Part shown: positions 48,389-62,100 of the stretch, in pieces
How positions within the stretch are numbered: position 1 is the stretch's first letter
How the letters are laid out: each line of letters begins with the position of its first letter
Assembly (NCBI RefSeq): GCF_901709675.1
Contig: NC_051106.1
Coordinates: 5,278,001 to 5,342,000, forward strand
Source of the DNA: Syngnathus acus
Taxonomy: Eukaryota; Chordata; Actinopteri; Syngnathiformes; Syngnathidae
DNA: 64,000 bases
Direction: 5' to 3'
The notes under the pieces: model-generated
Databases searched by the model: none
What the model saw: only the letters and a program-made list of their open reading frames with translations
What the model was told of the DNA's origin: nothing
Made by a program: the position numbers and the translations under genes

Positions 48389-51300
48389 AAGTGCTGTTAG
48401 TGACATCCAACACCAAGGATACTTAGCGCTAGGTATCGAAGGAAGGAGGAAGTGGGAATTAGTCCTGATGAGAATGGTGAGGAGGCGGCAGAGAGTGCAT
48501 GGTGAGTCATGCTCTGGAGCCTGCAGCGTCATAGAATGCCAATAATAAAATCAGAAGAAAAAAAAAACACGACTTATATTGTAAATATATATCTTAAATC
48601 TTAAAGCTACATCAGAGACACGTTTTGAGCTGCATGAGCTCATTTGCTAGAACTCAATGAATGTGGGATATCGCATCAATTAGATGCGTGACGACATTCG
48701 CACCAGTATGTTGTGTGATCCACAAAATGCCCGCTTTCAACACGACAGGGTGGGAGAAGTGAGTGTGAGTGTCAAACTTCACACCTGACATAATCTGACA
48801 CGTCAGAAATTCATACGAGTTAGGAAGTGTTGTCCACTTGGTAACCATGTCATAACCATTTCTGATAATATATTGAAAGTCCAGAACATATTTTTGCTAG
48901 CAAAAACAAATTTATATTCCCTTGGTTCCTTGTACTAATATTTCACAAAACATACCATACTTCAGAATTAACAATCTGGCAGCAGAGAATGGAATCGAGC
49001 CCATATTTAAAAGTGTCAGCCATCTCGGAATCGGCCTAGAAAAAGCGGATTCCCAGTTTTAGTGTAAGCATTGAGGAATTGGGTTGTTTATGTAAAAAAA
49101 AAAAATGGAGAATGCTCACCTTCAAAAAAAAATTATTAGTATCTCATCGTCTATGGTTTTATTGGCAGGAAGAAGCATATGCATGCCATCTGCCAGTGTG
49201 GTGTGAGAGGCGTATGAGATTATAATTTTTCTGCCAAATCCCCTACTGCCTGTCAGAGAGGTCTGAACAGAGCGACCACAGGCCCTGCAAATAGATTAAA
49301 TCAGCCCAACCTCTTTCTGGCTCCATCTGCTTTCCCCCTCGTTCTCACTGGCCGCCTCTCACCCTGCCCTCTATTCATCTATTCCCCTACTCATCCATCC
49401 ATTTCATCTTTTTTCACCCCACCTCCCTTATACCCTTCTGCTCCGGCTCCTGCTCCTTTTCACCAAAATTATTACATTACACATCCAGGGAACATCCATT
49501 AGCTGGGAACATATTCGGTTGTCCAACCCCCCCCCCCCCCCCTTTTCAGTGCCCCCCACTCCTCCACCACCTCTTTTTCTTTTCTCTTTTTGGAGGAATC
49601 GGCCGTGGCAATGTTATTTCAGATTATACAGCTGTTAAAGCTCATTCGGAGCGAACAACGGGAGACCGGAAGCGGTGAACCCTTCACAGAGGGAGACGAG
49701 TAGGTGTTGATGGAGTTTCCAGGCAGGTGAGAATTGGAGAGAAGCTGTGAAGTAGAGGCCTGTGAGATGGAAGGGGAGAGAATAAGGGGGGGAGCCTTTA
49801 ACAGGGGCCTAGAGGGCCGCTTCTGAAGAAGGAGATTTGTTTGGAAGGAGGATGCAAAATAGCAAGACGACAAAAAAACAATCACATTTTACAACATCAT
49901 TGAAATTTATGAAAAATTACACTATATGAGATAATTTTTGGGCAAATATATGACTGCACCTCTAGTGCCCTCCCTGTCATTACTCTGGAACAAATGAACT
50001 GCACATCAGCAGACATGCCCCCAAAAAGGAGTTTGAATGATTGATGAAGATGGGAATCTGTCTTCAACCTCCCCCTTGGCCACCCACACGTCTCGTAGGT
50101 TGAATGGCAGAACATCGCTCAGCATAATAATAATAATAGTGTCCCAATACTTTTGCCCATATACTGTGGTTTCATTTTGTTTGCGGCTCTGCTCTACTCT
50201 CCGTATTACTTCCCTTTTCTCCTCCATTTGGACCGTGATTTTCTGTGCGCAGCTCTCTTTGAAATGTATTTTACGCTTGAAACCTTTTTTAAAGCTGCGT
50301 ATGATTAGAAAGTACACCTCGCAAGTAACATCCAGGGCTGCGTCTCAAATGCATTGCTCCTTGTGCACTGCTCTATATTTATATTGAGGTTTCACTTGAT
50401 GAGACGCAGATGGAGTGTGTCAAAGTTGAAAGGGAAGAAAGTATGAAGTATGACTAAGGTTATAATGACGCTGAGCTGAGAGCCAGAAGACAAATACACA
50501 TTTATTTCTCACTGTTTTCCATTAACTTGAACCATTGAGCCTCAAACCAGGATCACACCAGATTGTTCCCCCTCGGCATGGTTATTAGCGTGTCTCTACA
50601 GTTGTAGTGCAAGCAGGGGTAATATCAAGACTCACTTCTTCCATAATATGTTTAGCTGATCCTGTTCTGAACTCCTTTTAGAAAACAGACTGTGCTCAGC
50701 AGTGTCACACCACGTTTGACCAACACCTCCATGCTAGGCCGGCAACTCTAGCTGCAAGTCAGGCCAGATCTACTTTCAACAGAATTGTCATATGTTGCAT
50801 GATCCTGATCGCATTTTGAATGAATTCACGTTTCAAACGAGATGTACGAACGATGTGAGCAAAGCAGCGGGTAAAAACAAGAGTTTACCCCTGACAGCCT
50901 TTGATCAATATGACCTCTAAAAAAAACACACTGGCATAATCAGTCTCGTTTTAAAATTCTGTCTTCTAGCAGAGGGTGACAGAATAGATTACCATTAACA
51001 GCACTCATTCCGACACCTGCACACGACAACTCCTGGCTATTACTTTTTATGTCTGATGACAAATAGAGAGCGGAGAACAGACACTGTGCTCATCAAGCAC
51101 TTTTTCTGATGAATCACTGTTATGTCGGCGGCGATGTCTCCTGTGAGGGAGGCGGCAGTTCGATATTTTCACTCTGTCTACTCTAAAGCAATTGACAGCT
51201 GTCTGTTCCCACAAATCGACTGCAGGAGGGGCGGGAAGTGGGTAAGCTGACGCGATGAAAGAGGTTGTGTGAGAAACTGTCCTGGCGTGAAGGTCATATG

Positions 51301-52880
51301 CAGAAATTACGTAACCTGCACAGCTGATGCACATAAGGGTTCTTTTTTTTCTTTTATTCTTGTATCACTACTTTTAAAGGAGCTACTTAAAGCAGGATGA
51401 TGGAAGAGGTTTTTTTTACATAGAAAATCATGTAAAATTAATTAATTTGTTGGAGGGTCAAACTGTATTAACTTTTAAAACTTTTAATTGTACAAGTCTT
51501 GCCAGACTGTAAAAAAATAAGATGACCGATTCTTATATAAGCCAACTCGGCATGTTCTCAACTTTAACTGTGCTTATGAAACACCGACAAACAGGCAGAG
51601 GAAGATTATTGTTTATGTTTGGGAGGAGAGTCTCCTCACATAAAGACTTTATTATCCACTTCTTCATCATCATCTTTATTCAAAAGTGCATTTTTTTTTG
51701 CATGAAGCAGTATTTTATTTTCATTTCTATTGATGTCACCATTTTTCGGTCGATGCCGCTTTACAATAAAAGATGCTCATGCACGATTGCTATTCCAACT
51801 CTGCACTTCTGTACAACCTCTAGATACTATTTTTCACCCCAAAATGTAAAAGCTCAGCTGTACGTGAAAAAAAAAAATGGTTTCAATTATGGCAGATCCT
51901 GTCAACGAGGTATTCCACAGCAAACAAACAGTTTGAGCAGAGTCAACACAGTGTCCAACTTGAAATTCCAATCCTGCACCATCGGAATTTTCTAGACGAA
52001 ACGCCCACTCCTACATTATGCATCGGTCTCCTCCTCGTTTGGCTACAATTGCTCCTGTACATATCGACCCAATACGATTCTAATAAATTGCAATGAATGA
52101 GAATGAGGCTTCCTGGAAAACAGGATTCCGTGAGATGGATCCGCCACATGAACTAATACGGCGACACACAGCGGTGCGACCGTGTTGTTCCCCCCTCCAC
52201 GGGCGAGCACGCTCTGTCATAAGAGTTTTGAAATCAATCAGACTGTATGAGTTATTCACACAGTCCAACATCAAAAAGGCATTACTTATCTAAGGAACCT
52301 TAATTTCCAATCCGTCTGTCAAGTGATCTGAAATATGGAATCTCATTACTTTCAACAAGTGGGGAGGGGGTACAACATAAATCATTTTATTTTCATTTTG
52401 CACTGACAGAGTCTGTTTAGAAGTGGAGGCACGCCAAAGAAAAGTGGAAGTTGAAGAGTGAAAGTGACAGGTGGAAAACAAGATGGAGAGCTCGGAAGTG
52501 ACACCTGCAAGGACAAAGATAGAACAACTAATGAATCACCCTAAATAACTGAAAACACCAGTGTAGGTTCAATTACGAAGACAATCCAAAGACAGGTGAT
52601 GATTCTCACTCATTATTTGCATTCCCTATTTAAGTTGGGATTAGATTAGTTTGACAGTCTCAATATTCACCAAGCAGTTTCTAAGAATTAAACAAATGTC
52701 ATTGTTTGGACACGCTGACGACCTTAAAGTACTCAAAGCTGAATCGAGACTTCAAGACTACTGCAGATAAAGTTAGAACTTTCGTAGTAAGCATTTATCA
52801 AGATGCTGTCCATTTGACGCCGCAACATTTACTTTCATAGATCTGAAAAAATAAGACTAATTGGAGGGCTTCTTTTCTAC
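48389..52880. other. Non-coding stretch, no gene seen
   Basis: Pyrimidine-rich from about 49310 to 49600, including a 16-C run at 49527-49542. A POU octamer ATTTGCAT lies at 52615. The frames at 50037-50387 and 51522-51995 (116 and 157 codons) are unrecognised; the second is Phe/Ile-rich, as expected for T-rich DNA. No mobile element is seen. Confidence 0.5.
49527..49542. repeat. Poly-C tract (16 C)
   Basis: An uninterrupted 16-C run inside a pyrimidine-rich region. Confidence 0.93.
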
Positions 52881-53003
52881 TAATTATTCATGTCACCTTG
52901 GGAGGGATTGAGGCACAAATTGAGTGTAGGGCCTGTTTAAATCCATCACTGTACCACAGTCTAATAATTCATGTCTATTACAGAGCCTCTAAATTATTCA
53001 TTT
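52881..53003. promoter_or_regulatory. Triplicated ATTATTCAT-type motif, possible enhancer
   Basis: Three near-identical words lie in 123 bp on one strand: TAATTATTCATGT at 52881, TAATAATTCATGT at 52962 and AAATTATTCATTT at 52991. TTAATTA follows at about 53024. Homeodomain and POU-homeodomain factors bind such ATTA/ATTCAT words. The flanks are not simple repeats. This is the clearest local motif cluster in the window. Confidence 0.3.
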
Positions 53004-53033
53004 ACCAGGATAATGAAAATATGTTAATTAGAG

Positions 53034-54382
53034 AATTGTATTGGGGGTGGGGTGGGGGAGCAATGCATAACACTCAACCATCAAATTAAGATTAGTAATT
53101 AAGAATTAATTTCTGAAGATGACTTATTAGGGCCTGTCAGGTTGTTAAAATATGAGAGGTTTGGTTTGATAAAAGGTCCCCAAAAAATGTTGATGACGCA
53201 TATCGTCCTCATGAGTGCATTCAGTAAAGGTTATAACATTTGCTTGTTCAGTACTTGAACCCAAATAGACTTGCCCTACAAAATGTCAGCTAAAAATCAG
53301 ACGCACTTGGTCATGAAACTGTAACGCTAATAGATGATGACCGCTTAAGAGAGCCAGATTACAATAACTGTCACTAACTATGACTTATCAGCTGATCAAC
53401 GCCGACCCTCCCTGGCCGGATATAGCGTCAGGCAATGTAGTCTGATAGCAGGGATAGTGCTGACTAATGTCTCTGTGTGCCTGGCTGGTGCCAGAGCTGA
53501 TGTAACTCTGCCAGGAAGCAGTCTGTTAACAGATATTTGAGTCGCTGGCGCTGCCAAGACTGAATCACTCCATTCTTCAATGGACAATTTTTTAATGCCT
53601 GTCCTGTGGAGATTGATTAAATTTCCCGTCAGAATCGAATGAATCACCATTTGCTGTAGCTCAAGCGAAGTGAAACCAGGCCTCGGCCAGCGATCTTGTT
53701 TGCCCTTGCTATCAAAAAGTTGTGAAGACCAACCTCTCCCCCGACTCATCCAAAAATGTCATTATTGGAAAATAGAACCCTCTTCCAAAAAATGGCAAAA
53801 GTATCGTGTAATGGTGAGAAAATTTCTTAATTTCCCTTCCATTCATTTCATATCGCTTATCATGATAATTGACTATATTTATATGTAATTGACTGATATT
53901 TACCCAACTCTTAGCTCTAAAATACTCTACCCTCTCTGCCTTCCAGAAACCCAATTTAAATCTCCTAATGAATCCCCTCGCGGTTGTTCATTTCATTTTA
54001 ATACAAACACTTCCCCCGGCTGCTGTTCCACAATGATGACCCCCAATGACCCTGACACAAACTCACTGTCTTTCTGTGAGTAGATATAAGCCAAAGGGCC
54101 TCAACTCTCCATTGACCCCTCGTCCATACTGGGGTGAATTATAGCACCTGAGCAGCACTCTAATGTGGCAGGTCCTGACACGGAGACATGAGTCCAGAAG
54201 GGCCGATCCAGGCGGACTAATGATCCAGACGCTGGTAAATGGTGGCCAATGGTTAGAGCAACAAAGTCAGACAGGGAGAAAGAGAGCTTATTAGGGTTGA
54301 TTGCCTCATCATAGTCAGGGAAGGACAAGTAGAAATACTCAAGAGCTCATTTCTCCTGGGTTTCTGCTTGCCTTCTTCACAG
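53034..54382. other. Non-coding stretch, no gene seen
   Basis: A minus-strand frame of 117 codons at 53396-53749 has no recognised domain. The region just before 54383 is a pyrimidine tract ending CTTCTTCACAG, a splice-acceptor shape. Confidence 0.45.
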
Positions 54383-54580
54383 GCTAAGATCAATGCGTTG
54401 ATTATGGACCGGATCGAGAAGATACCGAGCACTACTGAATCAGACTTTGGCTTAATGTCTCTTGTTATTTCTTTAGTCCCCCACTGCTCCCTCCTCTGTG
54501 TTCACCCCTCCTCTCCCCTTTCCACCATCTCCTGTCCCTGTCTGGACAGAGGGCATGTGATGACAGAACCATCTACACAG
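54383..54580 (+). other. Exon-like segment, 198 bp, open frame (weak)
   Basis: It lies between an acceptor (GCTTGCCTTCTTCACAG ending at 54382) and a donor (ACACAG followed by GTAACA at 54581). The length is 198 bp, and the frame starting with its first base is open through all 66 codons, so it would be a phase-0 exon. The first 20 codons (Lys, Ile, Asp, Glu, Arg-rich) look protein-like. The middle is Ser/Pro/Cys/Leu-rich because the DNA there is pyrimidine-rich, which could itself be an intronic tract before a second acceptor at 54547-54549. I do not recognise it. The larger open frame runs on to 54859. Confidence 0.2.
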
Positions 54581-54581
54581 G

Positions 54582-56123
54582 TAACAACCTTCTCCCGACT
54601 TTTGGTTCCCAGTGGCTCAGGACTCAACAAATTCCTGGCCATGTCTTTACGCTCTACTTTCACATTCCAGCTCATCAAGAGCTTCACAATGTTTAGCCAC
54701 ACAGGGGTCTGGTTACATTGGACCTCAAGTTGGAGGAAAAAAAACCTGTGGGAATGTTTTGAAATCCTGCATCTCATCATTCAGTCCTCCAGATTAGTGA
54801 CTGGGTCTCTTGTTATTTTCGGTCCACCTTTCTTATCTGTGCTCGGTACTCTACATTAGCGTTGCTGTCAAAACCATCATGTAATCAGCACATTAGTGCT
54901 AATATGTCATTGGAGGAGGCAGTTATTGAGGATTCTTATACTTTTTCACACAGTAGCATTGTAATGCATCATTGCTATTTAACAAATGTTCTTTCTCATA
55001 TGAGAATCACTCCAAGCATTTTCCTGTACAAATTATAAAATGTGATATTCACAACTGAAATGTATGCAGTATTAACATACAGGGTGAATGGCAGAGAAGT
55101 TAGTGAACTCACCAATGATTATTCTGAAAAGACCTAAACTGAGGATTCATGATTTGTTTAGCAAAATTTTGTGAGCATATCTTGTCACCCTCAGCTACAG
55201 AACAGGTGTTTCTGGTAATCTTCTCCCAACTAAAATATGTTCCTATATTTACATACTGCAGCTTTATATCTGCAAAAGGGAAAAACGCTGTAATTGTGAG
55301 AGTCCGCATAGCAGCAATCATGTTTACACATGAAGAGAGTATGAATGTCTACAGCTGTCCTAAAGATTTACTCAACTTGTGATCCCTTCTGACGCCACTC
55401 TTTTCCAATATTGAACAATTCAGCCATATTTCCTCAGCCTTGGGGCGATATTAGCGACAGTGTGACAGGTGATATTATACTAGTACTCTAAAATCAAATT
55501 CCATCTTCTCCGTCTTTGTTCGCTTTACTAAAGTTCTCATTATTGAGGCGGAGATAGAAGCACTAGAAGTCTAATTTTAGAGTGTTCAGAGAAAAGGTAG
55601 CCATAGATTTCAGCTTTATAGTCAGTGTTTTAAATGCAATCTTCTCCACTCACACACACACACCTCCATCCTGTCTGCTTTATGAAATAAGCCTTGCCAA
55701 ATATGTTGCGTCTCTCCCTCGGCTAATCTCACATCATCGCATCAGGCCTGTTGTATTGATTTCCAGGGGAAAGTAGTCCTAAATTGCTCTTCCTTTTGTC
55801 AATCTGGTCCTTGTTACCAGGCAACAGATGACCTAACTCTCTTGAGCTGCCCCCAACAGCCAATACACACCGTGGTTTTGGCATTTTTGAGCCAATGTTA
55901 GAAATGCAATTTATGACTACCTTTCCATCCCCTTTTCTGCAGTATGACACAATGGCATGTGCAGATTTACATAAGAAACAGATAAATAATTAGTTTTAAA
56001 ATCAGAGACTAGTAAAAACTTCAGATATTTAAAAAATGAATGGTAATAAAATAAAATTTCTCTATTTTTTTAAATTTGTAATTTTAATATGAACAGATGA
56101 AGTTGATGCATAATTTGTCTTCA
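54582..56123. other. Non-coding stretch, no gene seen
   Basis: Only short open frames. The A+T-rich part 55975-56120 probably belongs to the interior of the hAT-like element whose right end follows, but its left boundary is not clear. Confidence 0.45.
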
Positions 56124-56187
56124 CGGGCCACATAAAGTGATGTAGCAGGCCGTATCTGGCCCCCAGGCTTTCAGTTTGACACCTATG
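56124..56187 (-). mobile_element. hAT-like non-autonomous element, one end
   Basis: The words CGGGCCACATAAAGTGATGT, then GGCCGTATCTGGCCCCCAGG, then AGTTTGACACCTATG correspond to the end of a common vertebrate hAT-type MITE whose tips read CAGTGGTGTCAAACT or similar. Read on the minus strand, the tip here is CATAGGTGTCAAACT. A matching left tip and an 8-bp target-site duplication are not convincing: a CAG at 55940 is a poor match. So only this end is supported. No coding sequence. Confidence 0.6.
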
Positions 56188-59035
56188 TTTTCAACCAATA
56201 AGAATTGAACTGGCCAAAAGGCAGAGGTAGATAATTGAGATCCAGGAAGTAAAAACCCTGACACAGTTTGGCTTTAGCTAGTTTGAGCTCCAGGAAGTGG
56301 TTTAGCTTCTGGTGGAATAGAAGCGACTGTGGCCTGTTCACTCCCAGACAGCACATCTTTCTTTGTGCGTCTAACGAAAGATAGAAAAGTCTGCCTCTGT
56401 GCATAGTTGGACTGCACTCTGCACTGGATTACAAGATTGTGCCAAGTGACTTACCAGCAGTGAACAAGCAATGAAACCAGCCAATTAATATTGCTGTCTG
56501 CAACAATTGATGTGCAAACAAACGATGACAAGTGAGTGACAATGCCAGAAAATCAACCTTTGTAGTGTCTGGAATAATCAAATTGGATACATGAAGAGAA
56601 AGGAAAACAGGAAGTTGCCAATGCAAGTCTCTTCAACAAGTTGGTTTTGCAGGTAAGGCTCGATCGGGCTCGTCTCTGCACCCTAAACTACATTTTATAG
56701 TTATAAAATATTTCGAATCAACTCTCTTGGAAAACATTTGTACCATCTGCCCACAATGTGTTCAGCCTTCCAACTTTGTATAAATGTGTGGTGATAATCT
56801 TGGTGTCATTTTTGAAGGATTATAAAAATAATGATTCTTTTTTTCATCTTGGTACACTGTCAGATGTGAAATATATAATTTAATATTTGAGTTTTAGGCC
56901 TATTTGTTAATGGTAGTGTTTGAAGTTCAAGTGATGGCTGTCAGGCTGAATTCTAGTGACAAGCCAAGCTCGAGATAAATCGTCAGTGGCTTTTTGGTAG
57001 ATCAAATATAATTATCCAAACAAAATCCATCATATTAATCACATTTTGGACAATGCTGTTCTCGTCGCGCAACTCGTATGTCATTTGTCACACCTCCGCA
57101 CTCCTCAAAATTGGACCAAAGGAACGCATTGGAGTAATTTCTCTTTCATTCAAATATTAAATCTCAAAGGCAGCAGATAGATGGACATGCTGGAATGGAC
57201 ACACACACATCCATACATTTCTGGCTTCGGAAGTCTTTAGGGGGGGAGGAATTAATTGTGGACCACCTGCTTGTGTCACTTGGGACACATTTCACATTAT
57301 TGAGCCACATGCGTTTGATTGGACACACATGACAACATCCAGGAAATTGGGCTGGGTGAGCGTTTGCGTTTTTGGCAAGAAAAAAAAACATGCATGTGTT
57401 TGACTGAAGATAAACCCGCTGCCCTTCTTTCTCGTTTTCTGTATCGTCTTCCCTTGTGTCTCTCTTTCTAATAAGTTATTCCAAACCATTGATGGATAGG
57501 GATGGTATTTTTAATGAGAAAAAGGCAGACAAAACAGGAAATGAAACAGTGGTCGCTCATATAAATTGCTGTAATAAGCACATCTACATTAAAGGAGCGT
57601 AATAAGTTAGACTGCTTTGCTTTATTAAGGTGTGGAGTGGAAAAACAAAATAAAGCAAACAGATGTCTTTGGGCAGCCTTTTATAATGAATATTTTTGGG
57701 TGTCATTTTAAAAGACGCAGTGGATTTCACAGTAGATACCAATTGTCCGGAATGTTTTCATATTTAAGTCTTGCGATTTTAGGGAGTTGGGAAATGTATT
57801 CATGTATGAATGATACAACTTGATCCCAATCATTGCCAAAAAGTCGTATCTTATGATTCTCACTGAACTGAAGTCTTGCGCAATACATCTCATAGGATAG
57901 TTGTCTGAAGTTTTGTATGCTTGAGGCCCATTTTTCTTCGTAATTTTGGGTTGGATTCCCGAACGAAAGACTTGAGATGTTCCAGTATATTTTATCTTCA
58001 TAGTTAAGAGCTTTGGTGTCGCTTTGGTGACGTCTGATCTTAGCAATGCTAGCTTGATAAACATCACTGCCTTATCTTGAATCTATTTTTCTTACTGTGT
58101 TCATTAAATCGTGGCATGTGGGATTTTATTTCCCTTCTGTGGGCATATATTCCGGACACCGATCTGAGAAAAAGAAATCCCTCGCCGCCACGTCCTTGCA
58201 CTGATGAAATTGGCTCTCTTTGGAAAGTAATCCAAATGTGACAGCGGACGTGCACATGCGAATGTGTGTGCGGCGGCCGTAGCCTGAGGCGGTGCTCCTC
58301 TCTATGTATCTGATCCAGGCCTAATGAAGCTGAAAGCCTGGCAGTTGTGAGGAGCATCTGCAGAGCCACAGAGTGATGGGCATCTCATTCCGTTGCCGTT
58401 TCCCAGGGGTGGGGGGGGTTCTGCGCACATCTGAGGGCCCTGCCTGCTGTTTGCACGAAGACTGTGCCCCCGTGTGCCCGCACTGCAGAAGGTCACGCCA
58501 CGTACACTGTGGGTGCCATCTGGAAGTGCTTCTTGACAGCCACAGTACCTTCTCATGATGTCCTGGAAATGGTGATGTAACAGTCACTTTGACAAAATCG
58601 GAACATTCTGGTTCAACTCAGTTTACACAGAAAAAAAAAGAAATTGGCGCTGATGGGTGATATTTGTCTGCTTCATCTCTGGAGGATTACGCACGAATTA
58701 GCCGCCCCCAAGTGGAACTCCCTGTGGAGGCCAGCACGAAAAATGCAGTCACGGAACCTTCAGTCATTCAAAACAACACTTTATGGACTACTTGGCATAC
58801 TACCAAGCCTGCCAACTTCCAATATGTCCCAAAACTGCAAAAGCTTCAGGTGTGATGTTATGCCATGACACACACACATATGCAAATATACATGCCCACA
58901 CACAGTCTATAAATATTTGAAGATTTAACAGTCCAAGAAATCATAGCCATTCATTGTTCATTCTTTAAATGATTTTTTTTGCCATTCCGTCCCAGGCGAA
59001 CATCTTAATGGCTCATTTACAATGACCATGTAAGT
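56188..59035. other. Non-coding stretch with a G+C-rich patch
   Basis: The part 58320-58560 is G+C-rich and open on both strands (84, 88 and 61 codons), with no recognised protein. A POU octamer ATGCAAAT lies at 58880, next to a short CA run at about 58868-58878. No gene or mobile element is recognised. Confidence 0.45.
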
Positions 59036-59088
59036 ATAATATTAATAAATTAAGAATAATAATTAATAATAATAATAAATAATATTCT
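59036..59088. repeat. AAT/TAA microsatellite, interrupted
   Basis: About 50 bp of AAT/TAA units with several interruptions. Confidence 0.9.
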
Positions 59089-59158
59089 ATATCCACCTTA
59101 AAATGCCTTACATGATAAAGGGCTTCCATTAAAATAGTACATGGAGGTACAGGTGATG

Positions 59159-59183
59159 CCCCCCCCCCCCCACACACACACAC
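59159..59183. repeat. Poly-C followed by (CA)n
   Basis: A 13-C run passing directly into six CA units and a final C, a compound simple repeat. Confidence 0.93.
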
Positions 59184-62100
59184 GCTTTATCGCTACTAAT
59201 TTATTATTTTATGTCGGGTAGTTCTAGAAATAAATTCAATAACTGTCCGTTATCTTTTTTTTTTTTCATCATAGTAACTATGGTTATTTCTCCTCTTTTG
59301 CGTAAGAACATTAAAATGTACATCTGGGCCAATGAAGAAATATTTTCACTCACTGAGTGTAATGAGGAGAGCACAGCTGAGTGAATGTCCGACCATTTGC
59401 TTTTCAAGCTACATAAATCCCAGAGCCAGAAGATGCTCCCTGGTAAATGTTACAACAGCGCTGGTAAATTAAGAAAAAATAGCTCAAAGTAGTGATGTCA
59501 TGCTAATAGAAAGATACCCTTGTCCATTTGTATCGACATTGAGACAAATAGTTGTCAAATTTCTCAAATTTGATCAAATTAAAAAAAGAAAAACTGACGT
59601 GAGAGGTTCCACTCTCCAAGAAATAAAATGGGGGTAAAAGGATGGCGGTCTCAACCAAATCCGACAAGCATCTTACAAGCAACACTGGAGCTTCACAACG
59701 CCTCACTGTCAGGAATCTTTAAAAGCCGCGTTACTTTCTCAACCCTTGTGTCAATTAGTTTCGATCACCTCATCGTAAATCAAATTACCGCCTTGGTGTT
59801 GAAGGTGTTATTTGTCAACATTTGCACACTGAATTCATAATCTGGCCCGCTGTGTCTCGTCTCTCTTAAGATTCTGTCGGCGTCTGCTTAGTCTGCAGAA
59901 AGCCATTTGGTGTTCTATTTGCCTGCGTGTATCATCCATGGGGTATATTGAATGCATCTGACCCCTCCGTCTTTTATGGAACATCTTCTACTGGTTTCTA
60001 ATTACCTTTGGGTTTATGGTCAGAGCTGTGTCATTCCCCCGCTCAATTTGTTCCTGTGAAATATAGCTTGGCCCTGGGTTCAAGTAAGGGAGAAAACAAC
60101 AGAGCATTGATTAATCCAGATTCAATCTCTGTTCTCGTATAAGTCTATTCAATGATATCGTTTCACCCAGGGCACGTTCCGCTTGTTTGAAGTTGTGTCC
60201 TCGCTTTTAATTAATTTCTTTCGATCATTTTTTTGCTTCTTGATGGAAGTAAATATTGCAACTGTAGCTCAATCTTTGGGAAAGCTTTGAAATTAGGTGA
60301 TTTGGTACTGTCCATTGGGCAGAGGTGTTTTGAATTCCCAATGGCTTTGCAAAAGTTAAATTATTTTTTATTACGTGTTTTTTATTATATTATTTTTTTA
60401 TTTAATTATTTTATTTTAATTTACTTTTATTTATTATTTTTGTACAAATTTCTGCAACGTTAAAGCTCATAGATAGAAATTCCACAAGATGATTTTCCAC
60501 CAAGTTGATCCAGCACTTTTGGTATTGTTTAGAGCCAACTTTATTTTATTATCATTGTTGTTTATGTCATTTGAGTAGTACATATTAGTATAATAAAATG
60601 GAAATTAAATGGATACAATACCAGCAATGACATGCAACAGCCAAATTGAACAGGGGACCGTCCATAAAAAATGCAAAGCTAAACCATTTGTAGGAGCAAT
60701 TTGACTCTGTAAGGTTATCTAACTGCCTTTTGATAGCGCCTCACTTTGCTTTATTAAGGAAGTATCTGTCTTAGCAAGAGCAGTGAAACAATTACCAAGA
60801 CAATTTCACGGCGAGGGTTTTCTATAATCATCAATGCATGCTGGGAGCCCATATCGGAGAAAGTTTCATTTGGACCGGAGATAATTCATTTGTACTTTAA
60901 AACTTGAAATGCAGCCATTAGGGAGGGACAACACTCAATCGGGGGGAAAAGAAGATGTGACAATGAAAATATGAAAACAGCATGCAAATGGAGGCTTCTG
61001 AGTTCAAATGGGTGAGGGAAATATTTTCAACAGTGGCCACTGAGAGTTCCTCATCTTACTTTGCCAAACATCAGATCTTCTCTGTCCCCTTGCCTTTGGA
61101 CCTACATCAGGCTGGAGCCTAGTACCACACCGAATCAGCTTGGAAGGCTTTTTGGGGCCTTAATCATCTTAGAGTGAAAGTTTTCAAAAACCTCTTTGGT
61201 GACATGCTGCGTGGAGCTGATACAGCACTTGTTACTCAACTCACACTCAGCAACAACTTCAGACAGTGATGGATCACTTTTTTTCAACAGAGATGCTTTG
61301 GACTTACTGAAACTCTTCTGGGGATACTGAGGAGGCCTGCATTGAGGTTCTGACCTAAAGCAAAGCCTTTATTATCTAATCTTAGCTCAGAAAGAACAGG
61401 GGATGGATCTCTGTATGTTTGTGCATTTGTGTTCTATTTGTGTTGAATTTTAAATTTGATTTCACGTAACACACATTGACAACATACACTTTACTTGTGA
61501 CCACAACATTCGGAAAGATGTCTATTATCTGAAGTCTGCTGCGATTCTAAATCTGTTCCAAAAAGATCCACAGAAGCCTGATTTAAAAACAACAAAAACA
61601 TACATCACCATTATTGTACAAAATCCACTGATCCTAAACGTTACTTGAAGTGAGCACAAGGCGGCATTATATACATCTCAACAAGCTAAGAGGAACCAGA
61701 GATGGCCAACATCAGGCCACTTAGTGTAATCTCCATTATGCATGCCTTCATCAGGCCGTAGTGTTGTTTTGATGAAAACATAATAAGTCATAATGAATGG
61801 AAATGCATGTATGTTTGCGGGACTAAAATAGCACGTAATAATACGATTACCCCAGACGACGCAGGTATGCCCCCATCTAACACCACAAACACGAAGGTCT
61901 CGCCAGCAAATACTTCCTTGATGTTAGCGTGTAAACAAATTAAATTCATTAAAGGGCTTCCGTCCTGGTAAACAGCCACATGTGTTGCGGGTATAAATAG
62001 ACTTCAGTTCATTGGACGTAGTCACATTAAAGCCACATAAAGAAGGACGAGCATTACGTTTAAATGAGACCGTACGGATTGTACTTTCCTCAATATTTAA

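Noticed and set aside
51522-51995. 157-codon frame, Phe/Ile-rich
   Set aside because: Its composition follows from T-rich DNA and no membrane-protein family is recognised.
55940-55950. Left tip of the hAT-like element
   Set aside because: CAGTATGACAC matches the expected tip poorly, and the 8 bases outside it do not match those outside the right tip.
58302-58587. G+C-rich patch with frames open on both strands
   Set aside because: High G+C lowers stop frequency in all frames. No protein is recognised and CpG density does not look island-like.
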